Shown one piece after another: positions 11,568-23,065 of a DNA stretch of 64,000 bases. The notes beneath the pieces are model-generated. The model was not told the origin of the DNA. It was given only the letters and a program-made list of their open reading frames with translations, and made no database searches. Source of the DNA: Lavandula angustifolia. Lineage: Eukaryota; Streptophyta; Magnoliopsida; Lamiales; Lamiaceae. The position numbers were made by a program, and so were the translations under genes. The stretch is taken from positions 25,756,313 to 25,820,312 of the forward strand of contig CM054817.1 in assembly GCA_028984105.1 (NCBI GenBank), written 5' to 3'. The first letter of the stretch is position 1; every line of letters starts with the position of its first letter.

Positions 11568-12722
11568 TTAAAGCCATGCATGCTTCCGCCCGAAGACTAG
11601 ATACAGCGTCGAGCTAAAGGCTGCTATCATAAACAAGATGGAAAGGAAGAGGGTAACCAGGCCAATGATGAGTCTCTTAGGCAGAGTATAAAGAAAATCT
11701 TCCTCAGCATAACGAGCCGTCAGGATGGACAAGAACATCATTAGAGAAGTGGTGGAGGTGAAGAGAGATACTGTATCTGAAACTGCAAAGATTGTGAATG
11801 CACTTAATTCCCAGAACATGGGATAGCCGGAGGATTCATTACCACCGGGGACAGTGATAGCTGCGGCAAATACAACTGTGGCAATCAAAGCTGCTGCGAT
11901 GGTGCATGAATTTGCAGTATCTTTCATCCATTTCTCTCCATCCGCTTTCAGCTCCTTGTGTTCTTCTGTGAATATCATCTTAGCCGTGTTCTCATCTTTG
12001 TTGTGAGCTACTCTGATGTATGGACTGACAAACTTATCCACCTCCTGTTCACAAAAACATTATGTTTCTTGTTACAACTCGTTTGCATTTCGATCCATAT
12101 ATAAAGAGAATTAATTGCACCTTAAACCATTGTATCTCCCGTTGCATCTGAAGAGCTGCACCAGAACCTAAATTGAGCTTGTGAGGAGGTGCTAATCTTT
12201 GCAGCCAAGTGAAGGATGGAGTTCCCAAAGGAGTCCTGACGGTTTGTTATAGTTTCACCGTTGCTCGTCTGATACAAGAGGTTGAAGACTCTCTCACAAC
12301 GGTTTTGGACAGCCAAGTGTATGAAGTTCTGATTGGTAGCAGGATCCCTACAATAGACTGCAGTAGGGAATCTCTCCACGATTATTTCTATAATCTCATG
12401 GATTCCTAAACGGGCTGCTGTTAGAATAGACGGTGTGAAGATAGTTGCTGCTTCATTATGTTTTAACGATTCCATATGCTTGCATAAGCATTTAACAAGA
12501 TCTAGTGCTTGCTCACGCACCATTTTCTTCTCATGAATTTGTTTCACGCAAGGAACTGAAATAGACATACATAGACTTAGATGACAACATATAGAGTACA
12601 AGAAGAAAGGGAGTAAGTTTTGTTACCTAGTTGTTCGATGACTTTACATAGAGTCGGTACTTGTCGGGTGAAGCCTTCAAATTCTTTTATGGCAATTTAG
12701 AAATTTGCAGATTAGATATAGT

Positions 12723-12758
<36 letters not shown>

Positions 12759-13874
12759 GAACTAACTAGAGTACACGAGACGCTCCAGGAAGTTGAACTT
12801 AGCATCCATGCAGAATATATTATCCTGCACTGCTAACTTCAACAAAGCAGGATAATGATGCGCATAATTCATAATTGCCAAATCCGGATATCTCTCAACC
12901 AAATCCAGCGCCATATCTGCAGCCCAACATCCAATTTTATTCAATCCAAACAAATCTTTACATAATTACTTCAAACTTCTTGTTTCCTACTACTTTAATA
13001 CTGACCGTAATAATGAGATCCGATCATGTCACACAGAAGCCGGAGGCCAGAAATGCCAGTGAAAGGATTGACCTGCAGATCATCCCTAGTGCAAGAAAGT
13101 AAGAACTCGAGTGTTGGTCTATGAGATCCGCGGACTGCCCTATGAACTGGGAAGCAGTCATCATCACTACAAGGCACGTAGAGCAACGCAGGAAGCTTGT
13201 GAGCCAGTATTTTCACCAAAGGGAGGTGTCCTCTCATCGCGGCCAAGTGCAGGGCATTATTGCCAATGGTATCCTTCATCGATAATGAGTCATCAGACAT
13301 GCAATCCACTAGCTTCCTGACCAAGTCAGCGGACTTGCCGCTGTTAGCAGCGATGTGAAGAGCTGTTTCTAAGGTGTAGGCCAATCTGGCATCAACGGCG
13401 CCCGGGTCTCGATCGATAATTGCTTTGGCCGTATCCCAATCACCCTTCAGTGCAGCGGCAGGTACTCGCTTCAATCCTTTTCTGCTGAAACAAAAATATA
13501 TCATCCAATTTAACATGATCCCATCCACACAGAGTTTTTAGTACCTTTTGGTTGAGAGAAGGTTTCTTCCAGCTGTAACAGGATATCCCTCGCACTACCC
13601 AAGTTACCAACTCTTTGAGCTACTTCATGGCTGAGCGATCCCATAATCCAGCCCTTGAGCAGCCCGTCACTCCGTCTCCACGCCGCGTAATCTTGTTCCT
13701 CGTCGTTAGGTGGTCGTGGAGGATCTTCTATGAGAAATTCAACCCAGCCCGTGCTTTGCATGATGCGGATCATCTGCTGTTCCGTAACTTGTAGTTGCTT
13801 GAGTTCTCGTCGCCGCGGAGCTTAGCCGACGGGAATTCTGGAGGTGTAGAAGTCAAAGACAAGGAAGAAGACAT
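11568..13874 (-). pseudogene. Gag-like/ankyrin/PGG gene, copy 1 (decayed)
   Basis: Six exons correspond one-to-one with the paralogue at 38232-46131: 13874-13545, 13484-13006, 12916-12767, 12683-12627, 12555-12121 and 12044-11568. The product would join an N-terminal gag-like segment, ankyrin repeats (for example ETALHIAANSGKSADLVRKL and NALHLAAMRGHLPLVKIL) and a C-terminal PGG domain with about four membrane spans (RTIAAALIA-type segment followed by VPGG). Compared with the paralogue it has several lesions. A 1-base deletion near 13780 gives a stop soon after the start. Exon 2 has an in-frame stop and a roughly 10-base deletion near 13460. Exon 5 has a 1-base insertion near 12190. About 25 bases are lost near 11570, giving an early TAA. 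ITN1/ACD6-type relatives act in membrane-linked defence and stress signalling. This copy is unlikely to make the full protein. Confidence 0.82.
12725..12754. repeat. (GA)n microsatellite
   Basis: About 15 GA units inside the third intron of ankyrin pseudogene 1. The corresponding intron of the paralogue has only a short GATA-type run. Confidence 0.9.
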
Positions 13875-14510
13875 CTGCGCAATTCAACCTAAGCTAAAAG
13901 GTCATTGGACTTTCAGATCTAATAACTCCGCCCAGCAATTTTGTACAAATTAATAATTTGCAATTCCTACTAAATGTTCATTTTTTAGTGTGTGCAGGTA
14001 TATGTAAGTGTCCATCCACCGAGTTTAACTTTCAAAAGAGAAACATTTATTTACCCCAAATTTATTTATGTATTTTTGTGGTAAAATATAAAAATAAAAA
14101 AAATATATTTTAAGGACCAAATATTAAAAAAAATTTAGCCACTTTTTCTTAAGAAGACAAAAACACTCGTATTTAGTAGCACAAAAATATTTGAACGAAA
14201 TTAATAGCTAGGAATGCTTCGCAAATATGAAATACTTACGGTTTTAAACGGAATTTTTCCAGAATATTTTCTCCCTCCCTCCCGCACCCCCTACAAAAAA
14301 CTTAAAACTCCTTTTGGAAATTCTTATTTTATTGGTTTTAAACTCTCGTACGTTCAGTTGTTCAAAGTTCAAACATGTTCTGTTTTGTGTATAGTAGCAG
14401 AAAACACGAACACAAGATATTCGAATATGTTGGGCAATAAGAGAATAGCAATAATTCTTAATATCGACCATAGATAATATTAAATCAGTTTTTTTAATTA
14501 AAATTAAATA
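13875..14510. other. Intergenic, no gene seen
   Basis: AT-rich sequence 5' of ankyrin pseudogene 1. Short open frames here have no family character. Confidence 0.5.
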
Positions 14511-14570
14511 CTCCCTCCGTCCCACCCCTACTTGTCTTGTTTGTTTTCGTCATGGGGATTAAGATGTGGT
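14511..14570. repeat. Stowaway MITE left end, truncated
   Basis: CTCCCTCCGTCCCACCCC preceded by TA is a Stowaway left terminus. The element runs into the following CGGAT-rich repeat, and no right end is seen. It was probably interrupted or deleted. Confidence 0.55.
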
Positions 14571-15158
14571 TGGTAGGGGTGAAAGCGGATCGGATATTAT
14601 CCGCCCGATCCGGAGCCGAATCCGATCGGGATCAAATTCGGGGAGCAAATCTAGTATCCGGTTGGATACGGGTTCGAATCCAGATAGCCTAAATCGGATA
14701 CGGATTCAAATTCGGATTTCACATTATTCGCCCGTATCCGATATTTCCCGTATTTAATCGGATATTTCCCGGATTATGAATTCGGATATTTCTTCGGATT
14801 ATGAATTCGAATATTTCTCGGATTATTTAATAATTAATTTTTTAATATAATAATAAATTAAGATTAAAAAATATATTAAAAACATATTAAGTGCATCTAT
14901 GGTTATTGTTAGGTATTTTATGTTGAATTTTAGAATTTTTTATCCTAAAAATTATGTTATTCATAATGGGTAATATTTTAACTATAGTTTGCATTAAAAC
15001 TTCTATTAAATATTGTATACTATCACAAATAGATGGTTATTTATGAATCATATTATCCGATTATTGTTATTCGAATTCGATCCGAATTCGTCATATATCC
15101 GTCATGTATTCGTATCCCGAACATTTTGAATCTGTATTCGTATTCGGCCTTCCCTACT
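14571..15158. repeat. CGGAT-rich non-autonomous element
   Basis: It starts TAGGGGTGAAAGCGG and ends GGCCTTCCCTA, short inverted termini. The first 250 bp are dense in CGGAT/ATCCG words, and these recur at the right end (15050-15145). The centre is AT-rich. There is no coding sequence. A hAT-like or other class II origin is possible, but no target-site duplication is clear. Confidence 0.5.
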
Positions 15159-15605
15159 TAATTAGTATCCCTTTAAATGTCCAATTAATTTTTTTATGAA
15201 TTCTAATTTTTATGCTTTATCAACTTATTTCATATCAGAGACTCAGAGTTCTGGCGTTAAAAATAGGCGTGTTTTCCCTACTTAATTAGTAAAAGGAAAG
15301 GAATTAGAATCCTAAGATAAGAAATTATTTCAAATTGATCGGAACAAATAACAAATAGATGTAATAAATTGGGTCTTATGTCAATTCCATACAATATATG
15401 GAATATATAGATATGCAATATATGGAATTAATACCCGATTTTGTTCTTTCATTATCAATTGAAAAAGTTGAACTTATCTTATATAATTATTTTTTTAAAT
15501 AATTTTTTTACTCATAAAAATGAAAAAAAAAAAATCTTATCATTTACAATAAAGGTTCGTTATACAATGAAAAAAAGAACGTTTTTCTCTTGTGTTAAGT
15601 AACTC

Positions 15606-15664
15606 TGTGTGAACTAGCGAGAGCCCCGCGAATCAAAGTCACGGGGCTCTCGCTAGTTCACATA
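15606..15664. other. Perfect 20-bp GC-rich hairpin
   Basis: The arms 15609-15628 and 15642-15661 are exact inverted copies (left arm GTGAACTAGCGAGAGCCCCG) with a 13-base loop. A few more pairs extend outward. The arms are GC-rich inside AT-rich DNA. It could be a plastid-derived 3' processing hairpin, a tiny inverted-repeat transposon or a small-RNA precursor. The sequence alone does not decide. Confidence 0.85.
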
Positions 15665-16596
15665 AAGTTTTTATCTGATATGCATTGTGTGATTTTCTAT
15701 TCATATTGGTTACTATAAACTAACCACACGTAAGTTCTTTCTTAAACACTCAATTTTTAAATACACACTATTATTTCAAAGGTTAGAAAATGTTTTCTCT
15801 CTCATCACTCCACCAACATTTTTTCTATAACTAAGTGATACTTTAAGATGCAGATAAACCATATCTTGTAAATTATTTTCTTTGTCAATCGACCTTTTTA
15901 TTTGTTCTTTAGTACCCAATAATGGCCCACCATATACTTTTTCTCATCCATCAAAAATTTTAAACATTGAATCTCTGCATCAATTAGTGGCAATGCTAGA
16001 TCCCATCCATCCATAATTATGAATAAATTAAAGGCACTGCAATGAGATGCTCTTAGGACCCGTTTGATTTGCACGGATTCTAGTCAGGGAAAGTATTCTG
16101 ATTCCTAATTATTAAATTCCTGCGTTTGGTAGTATTAGTAAAGTAATATAATTCCGAAAATTTAAAATCCCATGTTTGTTTTGATTTTAACAAAATTAAA
16201 GAAAGTAAAAAAGAATCCTTAAACCAAGGATTTTAGATAGATATTTACAGATTCTTTTTCGATAGATAAACCTAAGTAATCTTAATCCATAAAGCGGGGA
16301 TTTTAATATATATATCACAGATTGAATCCTATTAAGAACAAAATAGACGTCTATTATCATCGCTCCCTATAAGAACGCCGGTATAATCTATTTCTTCTTC
16401 TTCATCTCTCGCCCTCGTCGTCTCTTATTCCCAGAGCATCCTCGTTGCCTCTTATTCCCAGAGCATAATTCATCTATTATCTTTCTATTCCAGGTATTGT
16501 TCTGAATTTTTTCTAATTTTGGTGAGATCTAATTTTTTTTTCTAATTTTTGTGAATTTTTTCCTATAAATTGGTGAGAAAGAAAAAAAACCGGCAA

Positions 16597-16803
16597 TTAA
16601 TGACAAACAATGAATCTAGACTCACAGAGGCTGTAGCCGTTGGCTGCACCTAACGATAGAGGTTCCACAAGCTGACTCAAGTCTCCCTGTTGCTTGATCT
16701 CTTCAACTGTAAATGGTGAGTGTGGCAATAAGTGAACCCCGTGCACTCCATTTAAGGCCTTACTAGGCTTCAGTGAGCTATCAAGAGTCATTTTATCTGG
16801 CAA
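16597..16803 (-). other. Unassigned reading frame inside the Harbinger element
   Basis: A 68-codon frame whose composition looks protein-like (segments such as HSPFTVEEIKQQGDLSQLV). I do not recognise the family. It is antisense to the transposon genes and could be a captured host-gene fragment, or chance. No splice context is evident. Confidence 0.25.
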
Positions 16804-17724
16804 TCAGTCAACCAGAATTGGCTGACTGCCAGAGGTATAGATTAGCCCAATATGGAGTAGAAGGGATTCACGGAGTAGAAGGGATTCACCAATGCTTCCT
16901 CCTGATGCAGTTTATTCAAGAACATTAAGAGTTTTGCCAAATTATCAGAAATTCTACAAAACAAACCAAAATATGAAAGGGAAAGTTGTGATTAAAAAAG
17001 ATCAACCAACCAAATCTTCAATCTAAATTCTAAACAGATTTAAGTAAACCGGAAGAGTTATGCTTACAACAAGTTTCTAACTGGATAGCCAAGAATTACT
17101 TAGACAAGGGTGTTTGGCTGATTATATAATTCAAAACAAATCCTAATTCTTTTTCTTTTTGGTCATATCCTGCTTCGGTTAATCATAATTTCACCAATTC
17201 AAAAAGAATTATTTTCAATAGTAGGCTTCATGATTGACACGATCAAATAGCATTTTTGCAGGTGAAAGATGTTCAATTATGCAAAATAGATTCCTTAGTA
17301 TTCATAGCCATATCTTTAGGTTGCATTATCTATTTGCTGCATTTTGTAATCAAGTTGAATCAACATAAAAAATAATCCAGAAAGCGGAAAAACAAAAAAG
17401 GAACAGACAAAAACATGTTGTATGTAGTCTCTTTACAAATTAGTCCCCATGTTGCAAGAATATATCACTGCCATCTTGACTGCATGGATTCTAGAACTAG
17501 TACCAAAAACATGCTCCTATCGTTTCATACAAAGTGAATGAATTTCATAGAAGAAGCTATTTGGACTATTTGCTATGCGATAGTATGTTTCAAGATGAGT
17601 AACATATTGTTTATTATGTACTTTTATGTTAAGAACCTTTCCTCGTTTATTGATTTTTTTCATTTGATATGTGTTTTGATGTTATTTTGTACACTAAACT
17701 ACTTTAGGTGATCCATTTAAGAGG

Positions 17725-19080
17725 ATGTCACGGTTGGATTTAATTCAAAGAAAAAAACTTTTATATAGTATGCAACGTATGCATATGCAAAGAAGAAACA
17801 TGATGGAGTTATTAATATTTGTGATTACAATTATCACCACACTTTGTCGTCAAAAATATTATTTAAAGGCTCCATATTCTGTGAATGAGGGCGATCGATC
17901 GCGTTATATTCATAGTCTCATATATGAGAGTGACATCACATGTCATAATGAATTACGTATGGATAGACACAGTTTTAGAAGACTAGTGCACATGCTCCGA
18001 ACTATTGGACAATTAAGACCAACAAGGTGCCTAGAAGTTGACGAGCAAGTTGCTATTTTCTTATATATTCTAGCACATCATCAAAAGAACCGTACGATGA
18101 AGACCAGTTTCTTACGCTCAGGAGAAACAATAAGTAGGTATTTCAATAAGGTATTAAATGCAGTTCTTAGGCTTCAAGGTGTTTTGCTAAAAGCTCCTTC
18201 CCCTGTTCGTGAGGACTCAACTGATGTGAAATGGAAATGGTTTAAGGTATATTAAAGAACACTTCAATTTTCCTCTTCCATAAATTTTTAGTATATTAAT
18301 ATGTTAATTTGTAGAATTGCATAGGAGCTCTTGATGGTACCCACATTGAAGTGAAGGTGCCCGATGTTGATAAACTTATATATCGAAATAGAAAAGGTCG
18401 TACAAGTACAAAATGTTTTTGGAGTATGTTCGCAAGACATGCAATTTATTTATGTACTTGCCGGTTGGGAAGGCTCAGCTGCTGATGGCAGAGTACTTCG
18501 AGATGCTTTAAGTAGAAGAAACGGATTACCTATAGAAGATGGTATGTAAACTATAAACTTTTAATAATCTTATTGAAGATAGAATTGTGATATAACATTT
18601 TTGTTTTTCAATAATTAGGTCAATATTATTTAGTGGATGCGGACTACACAAATGGTAATGGATTTCTTGCACCTTTTAGAGGTCAAAGATATCATCTTAC
18701 TGAATGGAGGTCTGGCCATCAACCAACCACTCCAGAAGAGTTTTTTTAATATGAAGCATTCATCAGCGAGAAATGTTATTGAGAGATGTTTTGGAATGCT
18801 TAAGATGCGTTGGGATATTATTAGAAATCCAAATTTCTATCCAATTAAGCAACAAGGCAAAATTATAATGGCGTGTTGTCTACTTCAAAACCACATTAGA
18901 GAAAATATGTATGTTGATCCTATTGAAGTTAGTTTCAACGACAATTCTCAAAACGGAGAAGACACAATTATTGGGGACCCAATCACTTCAGTTGAACCAA
19001 CTCAAGAGTGGACAGATTGGAGAAATAATTTAGCTAATCAAATGTATAACCAATGGATGCAAAATAGACATGTTATTTAA
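17725..19080 (+). pseudogene. Harbinger DDE nuclease (ALP1-like), broken
   Basis: Three exons can be traced: 17725-18246, 18315-18540 and 18619-19080. The N-terminal part has the helix-turn-helix-like RMDRHSFRRLVHMLR region. The catalytic motifs are present: GALDGTHI (first Asp), VDADYTN (second Asp) and NVIERCFGMLK (Glu), in DDE_Tnp_4 order. One extra A near 18410 and one extra T in a T-run near 18745 shift the frame, so no full nuclease is made. Host proteins of the ALP1/HARBI1 type derive from this family, but here the transposon ends and partner gene show a mobile element. Confidence 0.85.
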
Positions 19081-19380
19081 GTTTAGTTACAACCTTTTCT
19101 TTGATTGGAGTATGTTTTTTTTATTCCCACAGTAATATAGTAGTCTGACAGTCTCCAGTTGAAAGGCCATAACTTTCATTATCCTTAATATTTTTAAGTG
19201 CCGTTTTTTTCATTAGAAACTAGACTTATGTGGCTTTCTAATGGTATATTATACAACATGCTATGCATCTTTAGTACGACCAGTTTATTCATTGAAATTG
19301 ATGGTCCTACATTAAGTTTTGTATATTGGATTATAGTTTTGCTGACTAATTTTGTTATTTGCGTTATTTATTGGTTTTAG

Positions 19381-20390
19381 ATGTCTCGTCGTGGTAAATG
19401 AGCTAATCATGTATGGAGTATTGAAGAAGACAAAAAATTGGTAGAATCAATTGTTGAATTGAAAAGAAGTGGGAATTGGGATGGTGAAAGTGGGAGTGGC
19501 TTAAAAAAAGGGTATCAAAGGGAGCTGGAAAGAATGTTATGAGATAAGTTATCGGGCCATGAACTTAAAGAAAAACCATGCATTGAATGAGGTTGTAAGT
19601 TGTTAAAAAAAACAATATCATGCTATCTATGATGTGTTAACCAATGGAGCATTTAGTGGTTTTGGTTGGGATGATGACAAAAAATATGTTACTGCAAGTG
19701 CAGACGTGTGGGATAATTATTTGAAGGTAAAATTTTTCATGCGTGTTTAACTATTATTTGATTTTTTTATCATTATATATGTTATTATTTATAAATTATT
19801 AGATTGTGTTTTATTTTTCAGAGTCATCCAGATTGTACTTTCATGAGAAACAAGTCTTTTCTTTATTATGATGAATTCTTGTTTGGGGCAAGGATAGAGC
19901 AACTGGGCAACATGCTGAAACTCGAATAGATGTGGTTGATGAATTAGAAAGAGAACAAAATCAAAATCAAGGTGATGAAGTATCTGATGAAGATGATGTT
20001 CAATTTGTACCATCAGGAACTACGTCACAGGGTGAAGGTACTTCAAAATATAAAAAGAAAAGGAAGAGGAGTACAGATGGTTTCATTATAAGCTTGGAGC
20101 GCATGACTGATGCACTTACTACTCAAATGGCTAAGTCTGATGAGCAAATGATTATGTCAGATGAACAAAAGGTCAAGATTGTGGAAAGTTTAGGTGGAGA
20201 TCAAAGAATGATTGCAAATCGCGATAAACTTAATAAGGAATTGCAGAAGTTTGAGATTTTAACAATTTCACAAAGACAAGCGGTGACAATGAAACTTGTT
20301 CGAGATCCAAATTTATTAGGTTACTTTTTCTCCATGGATGATGATCTAGAGAAAGAAGCATTTCTAGCAGAATTACTCAAGTCTAATTAA
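19381..20390 (+). pseudogene. Harbinger Myb/SANT-like partner protein, broken
   Basis: The start MSRRGK is followed at once by an in-frame TGA. Then come HVWSIEEDKKLVESIVEL (a trihelix/Myb_DNA-bind_3 type helix), further shifts, and an intact C-terminal frame from 19932 with an acidic stretch (VSDEDDVQF) and a basic stretch (KKKRKRS). An intron seems to lie at about 19725-19822. In this superfamily the partner binds DNA and helps nuclear import of the nuclease. Confidence 0.7.
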
Positions 20391-20729
20391 GGTGATTTGT
20401 TTGGACTAGACTTGTTTGCGTACATTTTTTTTTAAACTTAGGATTTTTTTTATTGTCATTCAATGCGTTGGAAGTGGTTTCATTTTTAATAAATTGGACA
20501 TGTTTTTTGTTTTTTTTTTCAATTGCAAACTAATTTGTAAAAAATAAGATTCTTAAATAGTCAAAAAAAAAAAAACTAGAAAATTTTTCTTATGTTTTCC
20601 AAATATAGGAAAAGTAATCTATTTTCCGCAGAATTACATTCCCCAGAATCATATTCCCTATCAATTTTACTTTCCTTAGAATCATATTCCCTAACAACTT
20701 TACTTTTCTAATAATCAAACGGGCCCTTA

Positions 20730-21425
20730 GTGTAACCAATTATTAAACTTACGTGGAATAATTATATTATTCATTTATTATTAATCAATTATGTAATATT
20801 AGCTCTTACAGTAAGCAATATTTATTTCCCAGTTACAAAAAATAACTACACCAGATCATTTGCATTTCGCATAGGTTAACAATTTATAATTTATATTTTA
20901 TTTTTTCAAGATTAAAGGTAATGGATAGGTAAACGACTCATCACATTAATTAAATCAATTTCCAATAGAGCAGTTAGCTTTTGTCATATCTTTTGTCTTT
21001 CCTGTTGCTTTGTTTCTCTGGTTGGATTAAAGTGAAACCAAGTTGAACAAATTTTTGGAGTTTAAATATATATCATTATTTAAAACTTTATCAACCATTT
21101 TCAAGGAACTTATTTAATATCAACCATTTTCAAGGAACAAACTCTACGAATCTTAATTTATTCCATTCAACGGGTTTACACCAAACAACTCCATCTAGTT
21201 TGTTGGCACCCCAAAAGACAGTAGATTTTATAAAAATATTTATCAATAGGGCTGCTGCCGACAAGAATATTAGTTAGGGATGAAGAAGACTCCAACTTCA
21301 ACTTCTAGCAAAAACAATTTAGCTTCAGATGCCCTTACAAGATGATCCAACTACTAAAAAAGGCCGCATTTTATGGAAGTTTAAAAGTGTTACGATTTTT
21401 GGGATTCTTCAACATTATAATTCAG
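20730..21425. other. Intergenic, no gene seen
   Basis: AT-rich. A 31-bp near-tandem duplication (TATCAACCATTTTCAAGGAA-type word) occurs at about 21085-21140. No gene or known element was recognised. Confidence 0.5.
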
Positions 21426-21439
21426 AAACTGACACATAT

Positions 21440-21652
21440 GTGATTTGCCTTAGTAGTGAAGGTGGACGGCCCGGGACCGATAGGTCATGGGTTCAATTCC
21501 CACCAACACCACTATGTGATTTGTCTGTCACTATGTTACATTAAGGGTGGTTGAACCTCCTGTGTAGTTTGCAGGCTACTGCTGCGCAAGGAGCGTGATT
21601 CACTCAGTGCGCACTGAAGGTAGCGGCTACGGGTTCTACGAATAAAAAAAAA
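21440..21652 (+). mobile_element. tRNA-derived SINE, long form
   Basis: It contains the B box GGTTCAATTCC and a degenerate A-box region, and ends in an A-tract. The flanking duplication AAACTGACACATAT is found at 21426-21439 and 21651-21664. It matches the minus-strand copy at 47361-47575 over nearly its whole length, but its 5' end is more diverged. Confidence 0.88.
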
Positions 21653-21744
21653 ACTGACACATATATATAGTGTCAATGAATAAGTGCCAAGAGAAAAAAC
21701 AAGCAAATTAAAATTAAAAAAAAAATCTAAGGCGCGACTACTGA

Positions 21745-22090
21745 TGGAAATCTTGAAGTGGTGCTAATGAAATGGGCGATCATTCTGCTTGCCGAAAATG
21801 CCCCGCCCGTAGGTGGAAGAAACGACATGAATGAAAAGGGGGAACTGCAGCAGCAGGAACCGGTAGTAGAACCCAACCCAAGTATGGTTACGGCCGAACA
21901 CAAGATACATCGTGTAGCTAAAGAAAGAGTAACCAGGCCAATGCAGAGCATATAGATAATCTTCCTCAGCTTAACGAGCCGTCAGGATGGACAAGAACAT
22001 CATTAATTAGTGAAGTTGTAGAGGTGAAGAGAGAGATTGCATCTGACATTGCAAAGATAGTGAATGCACTTGCTTCCCGGAACATTGGAT
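21745..22090 (-). pseudogene. Ankyrin/PGG gene fragment (copy 3)
   Basis: The minus strand is homologous to the last exon of the ankyrin genes (compare 11475-11820 and 38235-38580): the third and fourth membrane segments and the region before them. It has deletions and shifts. It stops abruptly at about 22090, where SET-gene sequence begins. It represents a third ankyrin locus of the block. Confidence 0.8.
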
Positions 22091-22435
22091 TACGAAGCCG
22101 TATTCCTCCTTCAACCTCTGCTGCCTCTCAGAGTATTTATAATTCACAGGGAAATAGCTCAGGCAATTCTCCCATCCTGCAGGCAGCATTGCTGAAATCA
22201 GAAGCTGAATCCACATAATCAAATCTACAGGCATCCCTAACAGACCTTTCTCTATCTTGATCGAACGGCTCCATTAGCCCAAAAACATTCAGCTTATCTT
22301 TAGCTAAGAGCGCCGCCGTCAGCTCGACTGAGGCGAACCGAAATTAAAGAATGCATGAAAAGAGATGCATCGTCGACAAAGGCTTCACCTTGAAGTGATA
22401 GGACAGAAGGATGTGGCGGTGGAGCAATTAGGCTT
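22091..22435 (-). pseudogene. ASHR2-like pseudogene fragment
   Basis: The minus strand encodes recognisable pieces of the SET gene. These include YFPVNYKYSERQQRLKEEYGF, with one substitution (E for D), and SLQGEAFVDDASLFMHSLIS. Several internal stretches are deleted relative to 7900-8520. At about 22410 the PNCSTATPF region is joined directly to the SLQGEA region, losing about 190 bp. The MYND-proximal and N-terminal parts are missing. Confidence 0.85.
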
Positions 22436-22650
22436 TTTGCACACTTTTGCATCTCATTGAATAACCTGAGAGTTATTCCTTTATCTCCATTCATGGCATA
22501 CCCAGAAATCATAGTGCTCAGCAAATTACATCCCTCTTAGACATTTTGTCGAACACTTCTTGTCCAAATCCAAGCACCCACATTTAGTGTACAAGTCAAT
22601 AAGGGCAATGCCTAATTTCAAACTACTTCCATTGCAGCCTTCTCATGTGA
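22436..22650 (-). pseudogene. PPR-protein fragment
   Basis: The minus strand shows pentatricopeptide-repeat character: an ALIDLYTKCGCLD-like segment at 22585-22625 and STMISGYAMNGDKG-LFNEMQK at 22440-22515. There is a shift between them near 22545. It is fused directly to the SET fragment. No other PPR sequence is seen in the window, so it was acquired from elsewhere. Confidence 0.7.
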
Positions 22651-23065
22651 TTTACGATTTCGCAGAATGGGTTATTTGAGAGAGAAGAAGCAAGGGGAAA
22701 TATCGAGCCACCGCCTCCCATCCTCCTCCTCTGCCGCCATCACATCCAGAAGAGGCGGTGCTTCTCATCCCAAAAATCGAGCCTAAACTCGAACATCTCG
22801 ATGAAGCAACGAACTAACGGTTCTCTTCTTCCACTTTTCTGCATCCTCCGTCCACCTCTTTTTTGAAAAGTGGAAGATATGAGAGTGAAGAAGTGGAAAC
22901 ATACGAGAGAGAAGGCGAAGTCACCGCTCAAATAATTTCCATCTAATTTGCTTTTTTTCTTTTTTTCTTTTAATAACATAAATAAAGTGAAAAATAAGGA
23001 CCACAAGGTCAATAGCCTAATTTATGGACCAGGCCAGGTCCAGACAAGAATTTTCCAGTTACGGT
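22651..23065. other. Unassigned segment between pseudogene pieces
   Basis: It is less AT-rich than the surroundings and contains short frames (for example on the plus strand around IPKIEPKLEHLDEAT), but I recognise no family. It may be a further captured or diverged gene piece. Confidence 0.3.

Larger units (their letters stand above)
16056..20726 (+). mobile_element. PIF/Harbinger transposon, complete but defective
   Basis: Terminal inverted repeats GGACCCGTTTGATT and AATCAAACGGGCCC are bounded by a TTA target-site duplication (16053-16055 and 20727-20729), as expected for PIF/Harbinger. The 4.67-kb element carries the two usual genes in the same orientation: a DDE nuclease (17725-19080) and a Myb/SANT-like protein (19381-20390). 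Both are broken by one-base changes and stops, so mobility would need help from another copy. An unassigned reading frame on the other strand (16597-16803) lies in the 5' part. Confidence 0.88.

Noticed and set aside
11568..13874. Functional R-gene-like ankyrin protein
   Set aside because: Multiple independent frame lesions compared with the paralogue.
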